64,000 nucleotides of DNA from Eleginops maclovinus (Eukaryota; Chordata; Actinopteri; Perciformes; Eleginopidae), in assembly GCF_036324505.1 (NCBI RefSeq), contig NC_086350.1, forward strand, positions 10,743,032 to 10,807,031, in the 5' to 3' direction. Each line of letters starts with the position of its first letter. Positions within the stretch are counted from its first letter, which is position 1. A model generated the notes under the pieces. That model saw nothing but the letters and a program-made list of their open reading frames with translations. It was not told the origin of the DNA and did not search any database. Below are positions 25,701 through 38,100 of this stretch, piece after piece. Position numbers and translations under genes: made by a program.

Positions 25701-28700
25701 CGTGAAGAGCATGGTGTCAGAGGGAGTGAAGGCCGGGAGGTGGCAGACCGTCCAGGGCCACATGCAGTCTGGAGGATTGAGACCCAGCGAGTGAGTTCAA
25801 ACCCGGGTAGAAAAGAAAAACATGTCAGTGACTGTGCAGCAGAATAAAAACACATTCCTATTAGAGTTTCTCCAACACCACTGTTTGAAATGCCTCCAAT
25901 ATAGTCTAAAATGCAAGATCATGTGTCAGCAAGTCTGTGAGCGTTTGCACTGAACCAATATCTCATTATCATATAATTTTTCTGCTCAATTATTCTACAC
26001 AAAAACTGACAATACATACTCGCTACCTAATCTATACCACATATCTGATCTGGAACTGTGAATGTGCAACCATCGACAGATAAGGGATGGAACTGAAACA
26101 GCTGACATGTTGGCTAGAAAAATGTCAGTAATTTTGCAATATTTCACACCAGATAATAAGTCTGAAAATATGTTTTTAACGTGCTGGTATCACCCAGTAC
26201 GCAAGTTCAGGTAACGGAATTAGTATCAGGAAGATAAAAGTGTTAGATTTATCCATTCAATTATTACATTATACATATGCTTACAGGTTTGTGCCACAGC
26301 TATGATTAGTTCTGAGTGGGAGGGTCAGGTCACGTTCAGCAGGGAGGAAAGAGCAGCTCAGGTGTCAAGGTTAGATTTTGGCTACAGATCAGAGTGTGAG
26401 CACTGGGGAAATGTGAACCCTCGTCATCATGAGACGATAACAATAGTTGCTCGAGCCGTATCACACAGGCTCAAACCCTTCAGCAGACACAGTGGGCGAG
26501 CTGCTGCACAATAAAGCCTCATGTATGAATCTGCAGGAGAATATGATTTATTTATGTGAGGAACTGCAATGCCTGCAAGTGTACCCTCAGAAACGAGATA
26601 CAGAAATAGTCTTATTCTCACACTGACTGAAGTTATGCCTCATCTCGTGCGAACTCGCTCTTTTAATTAAGATTTAGACTGAAATGTGAACCGCATTTCA
26701 GTCACTGACTGCATCTTTTCCACTGCCGTGACATATGACACGAGTTAGGGTCTATAAACAGTGTGTTGTGAATGAGCCAGTTAATTTTCAGTTCTTCGTG
26801 ATGCTTTTGCACCTTCCTTTAGCACCTCGTGCTTGTGATTCCTTCCTCCTCAACACATTTACGCTCATCACTACCTCACTCCTCATTCCTCCTTCTCTCC
26901 TCTTCTCATCTTTCTTTTTGCCCCCCGTCTATAATTGGATTCTATTTTCAGGCTGCTATAAGTGTCTGTGTCTCTTGTGTTTGTGTCTCGCACCCCATTT
27001 TTCTGTCTCTCCTCCATCGTCACCCTCTGCTCTTATCGCTCCCTCCATCTTTCTGTCGCTGTGTAAAAAGCCACTCTCTTGTTCTGTTTTTGTTCCGTTT
27101 TCTCTAACAAACTGTTTTTCTTTTTGCAAAACCTTCCATTACCCTTTTTATCCTTTCAGTTGTGACGGTTAAGTATGATGGACACTAAAAGCCTAATGCT
27201 AAATTATCTGAGGTGAAGCAATGCAGAGCGGAGTAAACTGCACCTAACTGATGTGAGTGGTTCTCTCATGACCTAATTCTGGTAGTCTGGGTTACACAGC
27301 GATGTGAGAGAGGAGGATATATTAGGGTAGTAGGAAATAAATATATCAAAGATGATACATGATACTGTAGAGCCAACAAAGCAGGAATTATGTTTTTGTA
27401 AGTACAGTGTGATGACATCCAAACAACATGTAAGCAATAACATTTGTAATAAAGGCAATTAAACAGCATCTGTAGAAGGGAGGAGTGGAAAAGGAGAGGC
27501 AGACAGAGGGAGGGAGTCGTACTGTAGGACTTGGTTGGCTGTTGGGATGTCTCTAGAGATGCAGCATGTATTTAAAAGACGAAAAAGACTTAGAGACAGG
27601 AAGAGAGGCTATCAGAGATGAAAAAGTGAGTGACGAGTAGAGGACATGGGGATCGCTCATCAGACCAAAAAACCCTTGACGAGAAGGCTGGGAACCTGCA
27701 AACCCACGACACACACACCTCGACGCGGCCCTGTGCGGACAGTGCACATCCGCCCTCTCCCCACGCGAAACACACCCTCACGCAAACAGCACGCTCAGAC
27801 ACGCAGGGCGCACACACACCTGGCACAGACGCACAGGGCAAGCTCACACTCTGCGCACTGCTGCCCAGCTCGGCCCCATGAGCAGCACTCGGCACACAGC
27901 GACCACTCAGGCTGCACCTTCTACTGCTATTTCTGCTACTGCTGTTACTGCTGCTGCCTCACGGTGCTCTCTTTGTCTCTCCTCCTCCTCCTGTCTCCAT
28001 CTCCCCACGCTCCTCCTACTTTGTCATCCAACATCACTCTTCCTGCTTCCTCCTCCCCCTCAACTTCCTGTTTTGATGAACTTTCCTGTTTCTATCCTGA
28101 CATCAACCTGACCTCTTCTCCCATGTCTCCCTTCTGCCCTGTGCCACCATGTCTTATATCTGATGATTCTCTCCCTCTCTTCTTCGTCTCATCTCCTGAC
28201 CACCTCACCTCGTGTTGCCACGGCTCCTCTACTACATCCTCTTCTTCCTCTTCCGTGCCCTCTGACTCCTCTCTCCCTCTTCATCATCCCATCCTCTGCC
28301 GGCCGTGGCCTTCTTCGCGCTCTCTTTCCTCCCTGCTCCTCTGCCCTCCCAGCTTTGGGGATCCGGTCTTGTCGTACGCGTCCACTTTGGAGCACATCCC
28401 CACCCGGCCTCGGACACTGCTCCGCCAGCAGAGTCTACAGCAGCCTCTCATCCACCCGCCGGGTCCTCTCCTCGGCAACCCCCCCACAACATCCCAGAGT
28501 TTGGGACAGTTACACACAGCACCTGGACAGCCTGGGGGAGGCGGGGGTGCTGGGCGAGGAGATGGAGGTGGCGGCGGTGGTGAGGGTGGGGGTGCAGGTA
28601 CAAGAGGCGGCCCCAGAGGTGCACGGGGCAGCCCAGCAGGAGCAGGGGCCTCTCGCTGTAGGGGAGGTGGAGCAGGAGGGCGCTCACATGCAAATCCTGG

Positions 28701-29104
28701 CAGCTGGGATTACACGATGGACCAGATGAAAAATCGTGGCCTGGACGTCAAATCCTTCCTGTGAGTCTCTTCAGCTCTTCCTTCGTGTCTTCATGGAGTC
28801 TTTGTGGTGTCCCCTGCTTAGGCCTCTGTGTCTTAAGTACTTGCTATGCTATTCTTTGCTTCGTGGAGATATTATATGTGTTTGTTTAAGGTTATTGTAA
28901 AGCTTAATATCTGAGAATCAAGTAGTTAAATATGTGTCTTTGATAAGTCCTAACTAACCAATCTGCATTTACCTTTTACCTGTGTGTTCTGTTTCTTATC
29001 TTTTCCGTATTTTATTCCCATTTTTTATTTGTATCTGATAACCAGGGAAGGATATTACTTCGCTATCTCAAAATATAAACTCTATATATGGTATGGCTGT
29101 TTGA

Positions 29105-29162
<58 letters not shown>

Positions 29163-32100
29163 CTCAAAATAAAGTCATTGCTTTCACTGTCAGACTGGCA
29201 AGGAGATATTCCGAATACAGTTAGTAGTCCATGTAGCTAATCATTTTAATGCAGAATGATGACGTTACGCAAATGAGAAGGCCATGGGTTGCTTATTTGA
29301 AAAATCTATTATAAATCTTAATAACGATGGAATTATGAATCTAAATAAGCTGTTGTCTTTTAGCTCTAAGCCTTCAGTTGTATTAGAGATGGATCAACAT
29401 CTAATTTATAACGATGTCATAGATCACACAGAGATATTAACCATTATAAATCCTATTTATTAGATGTTATTGTCATGGGGGGGTATATATGGTTACTTGA
29501 TATGCTTTATGATCCTTTCAAATCTCGACTGAAACTGAAAGCGTTCAATGAATGAATAAATAAATTGTGAGCGGTAATAGTTTTCATCATTTGTTCATAA
29601 CAATCTACAGTGCTGTAGTAATGATCAGCTGAGATGAATTACAAAGCTTCTTCTAGAGCAATCTAAAACACATTTTTCAGGTGCATTCAAAAATGACAAG
29701 GAAGTTGTGACATATAGAGGGCGGTTTCTATCCTGTGAAAAGTTGTTAAATGTTTACACTGCATGCTCTGTTAAACAGCAACATCTGTTTGGATGGCATC
29801 GGCCTGTCTGCTGCAGTTGCCTTGCAGGACAGAGCTGGTGGTGCCATCTCACTATATTCATGAGAGGGTGTCATAAAACGTCCCATTTCATGGCCATCCT
29901 TTGGAATGACTGTTGAATATCCTGCATAAAGGAGGGACGCCTAATCCATATTTCATGAGTAATTTCTCCTAAAATGACATCTTTTTTCTCCTGTGACACC
30001 GAAACGTTTACGCTTATGGTAATGCTGCGTCTGCTGTAAGCCTGATGACATGTGTGTCAGTGTGTGTGTATTACACCGTCCACGTGTCACAGTGCATCAG
30101 CGGAAAAACAATGGTTAAGCAGCTGTGTGTAGGTTTGTGTTAACCCTGGAGCATTGATCTTATGTCACCAGCACCATTACTCCTACAACATATTGTTACT
30201 CCAGGCAAGCAGTAGAGGGAGGGCACATGAGGGAGGGAGGCGGGTGAGGAAGGACACTGCCAAGGTACAACATGTGTTTCATGTCCCTTTGCGCAGAATA
30301 CATTTACAGTAGCTTTTTACCATTCTCTTTTTTAAAATTTCTATTGAGGTTAAGGCTTCTCCGGGCATTTCAGTATGACGCAGCTGGGCTAATGTCACTG
30401 GCTAACTGAGCATTAGTAACGTAGCACATGCCACCACCAAGGTCATTGAGAATATTGCCCATCACACGCGACTAAACTAGTCTCTCATCATCGTAAATGT
30501 GAGGTTGAGGTCATACTTTATGATTATTTGCTTCTGTGCAACACCTCCTATGATTGATGACATAGCGGTCCAGTAATAGACATGACCCATTGTTCAAGCC
30601 AGTTAATTTCAATGTTGGCCTGATTCCCTATCTGGGTGTATCACTGCTCAGTGGGTGTGTTGATGTGATTGACACAGATATCCAACCTTTCGAGATATTT
30701 GACCACATGGATCTCATGGGTGATCGGTCTTCAAGCTTTGACGCTTAAAATCAATTACCTAGTGTCACTAATGTCTATTCCTTCTCTCTCCCCTGCACCG
30801 TTACCTTTTGACACATTTGTGTAAGTGTTTTACGAATTTTCATTAGTGCAAATGCTCATACTTAGAAAAATGTGATTGGAGAAGAGCAATCCAATAGCCA
30901 TTAATCAATAAACCCATACCTTATTTATGAGTCAGCTGTAACACATGTCGCTGTTGCTGACTTCATAAACTAGTCAGCAATAAAGCAGAGAAGTTAAACA
31001 GGAAAAAAAAATAGTATAACAAAAAAAGTTAAAATGAACGGATTCGATTTCAGAAAATTAGCTACAGAAGTTTTTGAAGATAAGGTAGACTAAGGAGGAA
31101 GATAAGGTTTTAATTAATGCTCCTAGACTTCCTTATCTGAGTTATCTTCCTATTCTTTCATTTTGATTTATTTTGTCTCTTTTGTTAAGTAAATACACGT
31201 TTATTTAATCTGTCAGTTTTTTTGTTGTTTTTGTATATTCCTTTTTCTAAATAATTGGCTTATTTTGATACCTTTCAAAAATGAACCCTATATCTTTTAG
31301 ATAATCTTTTCTATGCGTAAAAAATATCATTTTAATAATTATTTCCATGAATAAAAATGATTTCCTTTGGCTCAATAAAAAGTACTTATAATAGATATAC
31401 CAACCAAATAAAAAAATGAAATAAAACGAACGAACCGTTTAAATAATTAGTTTGAGGTTATGGATAAACAGTTCATAAATTAAGCTTAAAAAAAATAGAT
31501 AACTAATAAAATCTCTAAATGAACAATTTGTGCTGGGTGGTGTTAAGGGATGTCGTGAAGGGTTTTTAAATGAATCTGAAAGCAGCTGTCGTTAAGACAT
31601 AAAAGTTTCCGTATAGCCGTATAACAGGGAGATTATTAAACAAGGCTTCATGGTGCAGCCGGAAAAGCTTTTGACGTCGCGTAAGAAAGATGAAATTGTG
31701 AAGTTTGGGCTGATATCTTTCCACAGCTTGGCAGCCCTGTATGCTCTTAGCCGAGGTATTGTAACGCAGTGAGAGGCTTAAGCTATAGAACGGTGGGTGT
31801 GGGTGACGGGAAGAAGGGAAGGAGGCAGAGAATTAAGACTAGGAGAGGATAGCGATGAGGGGGGAAAGGGGATTTGGAGAGCAAGTGTAACGTAATAGAA
31901 AAGATGAAATGAGAAGAGTGCAACACGGAGAGTGAGAGTGCACTGACCCAGAAAACGGTGACACACAGGGCACCTCAAGATACTATGTCACTCAAATAGA
32001 AACAATTAGTCCAGATCTTCTTAATGAGGCTTAATTAAATATTAATTCTGGAGAAAGGCGACAGGCATGTTCGATGTGAAAGGTGAGTGCGTAGTGAAAG

Positions 32101-35100
32101 CAGAAGGCAGGTTAAATAACTGGAATCATTACTTTGAGAGTGGTGTGTGTGTGGGCCTGTAAATACATACCTTTTTATATCTGTGCACGCTGCTGAATAT
32201 CACAGCCATTAACAATCATTAACTAATCACCAACAGTTCCCTTTAATTATTTGTTGTGTGTATGATGTGAACACAGCCTGCACCTGTTGTCAGCACCACT
32301 TCATTAAAACCATTACGTTATTATTAATCTGGCCTTTAAGTTTATGGTTTCTTACTAATATCCTTCCCTGGACAAAATGCTTACCGCTGGTGTTGCAGAT
32401 TTACCTTTGTGACTGTTTTTCTGTAACTTTTCCTTCTGTTGACTCTCATATGGACTACTTACCCGCCGCCCCTCTGCTTTTTGTTCTTGCTGTAACCTGA
32501 AATAACATCTCCTTTCTTCTCTCCCCCCTGCACCAAACCTTCTTTATGTCCGATTTCCCTCTCCTTTGTATCTTTTCCGGCCTCTCGTTCTATCTCTTTA
32601 TCGTATTTTTTTTATGGGGAGCCAGTGAAGGGAAGCTGGTGGTCCTGGCTTTGGCAATTGGTGTGGCTGAGCAAGATGACTTTGCCAATATCCCTGACCT
32701 GCAGGACACAGCGCAGGCACAACAACCAACCAATCAGGAGCCCCCTCCTGAGAAGAGGTACCAGATAAAGTATGAGAGTGCCTGTTGTGTATGTGTGAGG
32801 GAATGATGGTGTACAAATGAAAGCACGTGAAGGATATGATATCGAGGAAAAACGGTAGATGATATCAGAATCTAAGTAGAGGAGAGTAGATTTGTTTTGT
32901 AGTGTTTTCGGTGAGTCACAGCACTTAAGTGCTCTGTGCCACGGAACTGCTACTAAAATAGCACCAGAGATCGACACTCTGTTACAGAAATAAAAATAAA
33001 AGCTGACTATGAATCCAAATGTACGAAAAATCCTGTAATGCTGGGATGAGAAAAGAGATGAAGCAATTGGGATGCAAGCTGTAAAGCAGTAATGAGCTCA
33101 TAAATCACAGCAGTGAGATGCTTAATGCGACTCCAATACTTTTCTCTGCTTTTAGGGATAAAAAAAGTCTTCGAATCAAATAAAACAATGTTTGCTCATG
33201 CCAGCAGTCTTTTTTCACTGACCATGATAATTATCTCCCCCATCGCAATGACATTTTCCGTCACCATTTCATCTCTATTTGTGTGTCTTTTCACTCCTGC
33301 CTTACAGAGACCTCCCATTGGTAATTGTCGTATTTCCTTTGTATTTCATGCTTTTTTTATCCAAGTCCTTTCTACTCCTGTGTTCGTTTTTTCCCTCCTG
33401 CTCATTAGCTTCCTTCAATCACCCTCTGCTGCGCCGAGAGTCCCGTCTCTGTAGCTCCATCGAGGGGCCCAGAGAGCCTCCTCATTATTCCACAACATGT
33501 TAGTCACTTACATAAACACGCCGCTAGAAATAAACCTTTTCCTTGCCAGCCACCTTACACACTAGAAGCCAACATATTTCCACTCATCTATAAGGATGCA
33601 CCACTGTCACTCACATCTCCTAAAATAATTAGTTTTGCATTCTTTTTAGGAATAGGAACAACGTTTTTGTGGAACAGTTTAAGAATAAAAGTACAGTGGG
33701 CGTGTCCGGTGAGACAAACAGATTTTACTGCACTTTGCTAGTGTTGTTCATTTTTCAGCAATGGATGGTGGTTTTTGATTATTTGCCTCAGCATGTAACA
33801 CCAAAGAGCCAGAGTGAAATCCGCTGTTTGGTCCAGCCTTAGGCAAATGCGACACACTTGATTTCCTCTGCAGTCCAATTAGGCCGTTTTAACCCCCACT
33901 TTGATTCTGTGACAAATTGGAGACAATTTGGAGATACATAATATGACACACACCTTAAAACAAAATGGCAGGGGAGAGCGAACAAATTCTGATTTACTCG
34001 TCACACCAATTATTCCTCATTCACAAGTGTTTCATCAATTTGACACATGATTTGAAACTAGGGCTCTATTATAAAACAGATGGTAACTGTTTTCTTATCT
34101 GGACTGCACAGCTGCAGTATGAAACTCCACATAACAGTAACTGTCTGCCCTGAACTAACAAGCACGTTTTATTTATGATAAAATGTTAGCCTTTAGAGTA
34201 AGGCTATGACGACAACTTGTGAAAGATATTTGGCTCTTGGTTTGCCTGCCTCATTGTTGTCTCCTGCCCTGAAGCTTTCTGTGGCCTTTCCTGGGAGTCA
34301 ACACTGCACTGAGTTGCAAACAAGCATTCAAATATTCTTTCAGCAACAATGTCGCCTTTGTAAAACATCAAAACTATCTCTATTGTTAAGGATTAGTGTG
34401 AAACCTTCCGAGCCACAAAGGTATGCAATTTTCTGTGTAATTTGCTGTGCACATTACATCTGTCTTGTGTTTAGCTGGAAACCTCCTTCAATGGGTTGTG
34501 AAATCCACTAATAGACTAAACAGCACGAAGGAACCGCTCGGTCCAGCTCGTGGCCCACAGGACTCACCTCGATTTAACGGTGATTGAGTGCATTGTGGCA
34601 TTTTGTAGATTAACCTGAGGTTCATTTAATTTCTTTCAGTAAAAACAGAATGACTGGCAGCTTACACTATGTGAACAAAGAAGAACTAGGGTCTAAAAAA
34701 AAAGATTTGCATATAATGAAAGCTTCAAATGTCTCGTCCCTTTAGCAAATTCTCCTGAGGTGTAAACTAATTCCACCGGAGCCACTCATTATTGTGTTTG
34801 TTTCATGATTGATTACAAATTCAAATGTATTATAAATGATTTAGGCACACTTTAATTGGATACCAAATACAGAGGCTCAAATAATTATAATAAGTGCACA
34901 GTATATTAAAAATGCAAGGTGTAAGCTTGCTGGGAGTATATCATTCCCCTTGGTGTTAGTGCTGACTTCACAGATGTCTGACCATGATTTAATCAATCAT
35001 GGTCTTGGCATATTGCTCATTCCAAACAGGGCTCTCGAGCTGGAGACAAAGCTGTGCCTTCATTCGTCTCCCACTCTCTCACCCTGTGTACAGCCATATC

Positions 35101-38100
35101 ATCGCAGTCCGTGAATTCACATCAAACATGTCCTTTATGTGCCTGCCAGTCATCTGCATACCTGCATCACACATGTAATACTTTGTGAATTTATTCAACC
35201 AAATGCATCATCTGCACAGCTTGTGCCTTGCTAATTATTTCAGGCAAACAAAAAGCCTCTGAAGTTAATGTTGAAAGTTGATGTGACTCTCAAACGTTAG
35301 CATCACCACTCTGACATAAAAGGGAAATCTCTCCACTGCTTGTGAATATCAAAGAGCTGCTCTGTGATGCCCTACATTAGTGAAAGTTACAACTACAACT
35401 ACATTATTTAACAGATAAAGTTAATAGTCACAGAACAGATTTAGATGTCCCATAATAAAACATGGTTCACCTTTAAAATATAATGCATAGTAAAAAAAAT
35501 AAACCAGTAACTTCCAACCTTTTTGTCTTGTGGCTAAAGTAGTTGCATTTTAGATTGTTTGACACAAATCAGAACATTGTGTATTTTATTCTTTATAATC
35601 TGACAACCCCTCAATTTATTGTGTGACCACTACAGTAGGTTGGGAAATAATGAACAGAAAGGCCTATTAGTATAGATTGTAAACACCAGACTTCAGTAAC
35701 AGTAAATCGATGCTTCATTAAATCTAAAATTGTGAAGTATAATATAATATTTCCCTGCAGACTGATTACTGATATTTGATACTTGATGTATATTTTGCTG
35801 AATACCTTTATATTTTAACTTAGGAGTTTGAATGAAGGACTTTTAATGTAGTTTTTTAACATCAAATCCACGTAAAAGATCTGAGTGCTTCCTCCATCTT
35901 AGTCATACTCTTGGCCTTTAACGACAGCCAGCCAAACAATCTTGTTAATAGGATCATGTATTAGTCCTTCAGGCACAATAACAACAGGGGGGCCTTTCTT
36001 TTGCCCTTCAGCCACATGTTAATGCTTCACTGTTTCATGGTCATAGTTGAAGGCAAGCCATTCAAACACACCGTTCTCCCCACTGGCCATGAGAAGGTGC
36101 TACAGTGCGTGATATTCATGACGCTCCTTCTCTGACCTTGTGTGTGCGCTGGCTGGATGAAAGTGTTCTGCGTGGTCTTTTGTTTATGAAGTGAGGCAGG
36201 AGCTGACTTACAGTTTCAACCTCAGTCAGGGGTAGTAATTGAGACTTTCAAACCATGGTTCACATTTACAAGGGAGATTGAGGAAGTGAATGTCGCATGA
36301 TAAAAAAAGTAGAGGTTAGATTACAAAAGATTGTTGCTTAGATCCTGGGGCCACACATGCTGAGAATTTTATTTCCCAGGCATCATCCATAGGTTGTGCG
36401 TCTTAGTAAGCGTATCAGGATGTTCGAGTGCCTCTGTGATGCCTCATTGGTCTTCACTCATACAATTCTGTTGCGATTCAGTGAACCTATACTGTAGGTT
36501 CTCCTCCAGTGTTGCTATAAAGAGAAGCCACAATCCCCGAGAGCTTTGAATCTAGATCTCTCTCTGAGCAGACAGCCAACAGGCCAATGAGGATGGAGGT
36601 TCAGGACAAGGGAGGCGGGACATTTCTTCGTGCTACATTAACATTCAATCCACTTGCCTGTGGTCTTTCAATTATTCATCCATGCATGTTACATCATTTT
36701 GTGTAAGCCAATGGAGTTTTCTTCCTGCTCCAGAATGCATCTTTCTGATATCGATAAATATAGATCACGGCTTCAAAGACATGATGCACTCAGAGAGGTT
36801 TTCTGAGTGTCTGTTAATTGCCAAGTGAGCTATACAATATCGCTTCATAATTTATGAGCTTATTATGTTGCTTAACTTGACATGAAAGGCAAAGATGAAC
36901 ATAACGTATAGCGGTTGTGACCTTTAACCTGAATTAATCAATATAAATGTGTTTATTTAACGTCATGAATGTGTTTGTGCTCTCACCGCATTAGTCTAAG
37001 TAGGAGGAGTTTAATCTTCATGTTGCAGATGTGTGTGTATGCTAGTGAAGTCATTCTGAGGTCACACATGTGCAGTGTAACAGTTTAAAGTGCTAATTTC
37101 AAGCTTTGTTTTCTCAAAAAAGACTACTGTTACAATGCTTGCAGATGATATAATCTGTTTGTACATAAACATGTAAATTGATTATGCTATGCTCTGCTAG
37201 TCTGCCCCTCCTTTGAAAGGGGCTTTACGGCCCAGCTAATCAGCAGAGTCTTCAGGGGATGTGCTTAAGACGGCCCCCGAGGCTCTGGCTCCCCGCGGCC
37301 ACCACGCTCATCCTAGCATCACACTGGGAATGTTGATGCATTTGCTTATGTGCTTACAGAAGTGGAAAGTAGATGGCACTAAGGCGGAAAAAAAGGAGTC
37401 TCAAAGATAAGGGGGGAGGTCAGTGCATTCGAACATCCATCGGTTCATATGTCGGGGCCGAAGAGGGAATATTCAGGGTTCAGATCCATCCACCATCCAA
37501 GAGAGTAGCAAGACGAGGGAATACTTATTGTACTCTGCACATCCATGTGTTATGCGGGGCTGAATGTAGCACTCTAGCCAGCAGAAGGTATATGCTGGTA
37601 CACATGCTCCTCTCATACATACAGATAGATGGATTGTGGTTGGGGAGCTGTTTGGAGCATTAACCCAGGCCCCTCGTGTGTTGCCTCAGAACAGGTAGCA
37701 GGCAGCAGCCTCCACATGACAGGCAATCTGAGGATCTAATCAGTATTCAAAACATTTGTTAGACTCAGGATTTGTTTATTTTAATGGACTTTAAAAAACT
37801 GTTTTGATGGTTTCATGTTGTGAAAATCCCTGGAGCAATTGGGTTATTTGTTTTAATTGAGCTCTGAAACATCTTTAATGCTTAACTGCAGAGCTTATAG
37901 GGGGACCATAAAGAGAGTCAGGGCTCAACTGTCACAGTATAGATAGGGTAGACACTAAGCTCATTTTTGGATTATAAAGTAATCATGTTTGCAATGCTGG
38001 ACTGTTTCAAAGTGAAAAGGGCAATTGCCGGCTACCGAAGTAGAAAGCATTGCATCTGAAATACCGCCTCTAATAAAATGAAAACAGACTTATAATGGCG

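Noticed and set aside
31080..31155. Short inverted repeat GAAGATAAGG / CCTTATCTGAGTTATCTTC
   Set aside because: Small, imperfect and in A/T-rich intron; could be chance.
32626..32757. Hydrophobic VVLALAIGV as a second membrane segment of synaptotagmin-7
   Set aside because: Only about ten hydrophobic residues and followed at once by acidic residues; too short to cross a membrane.
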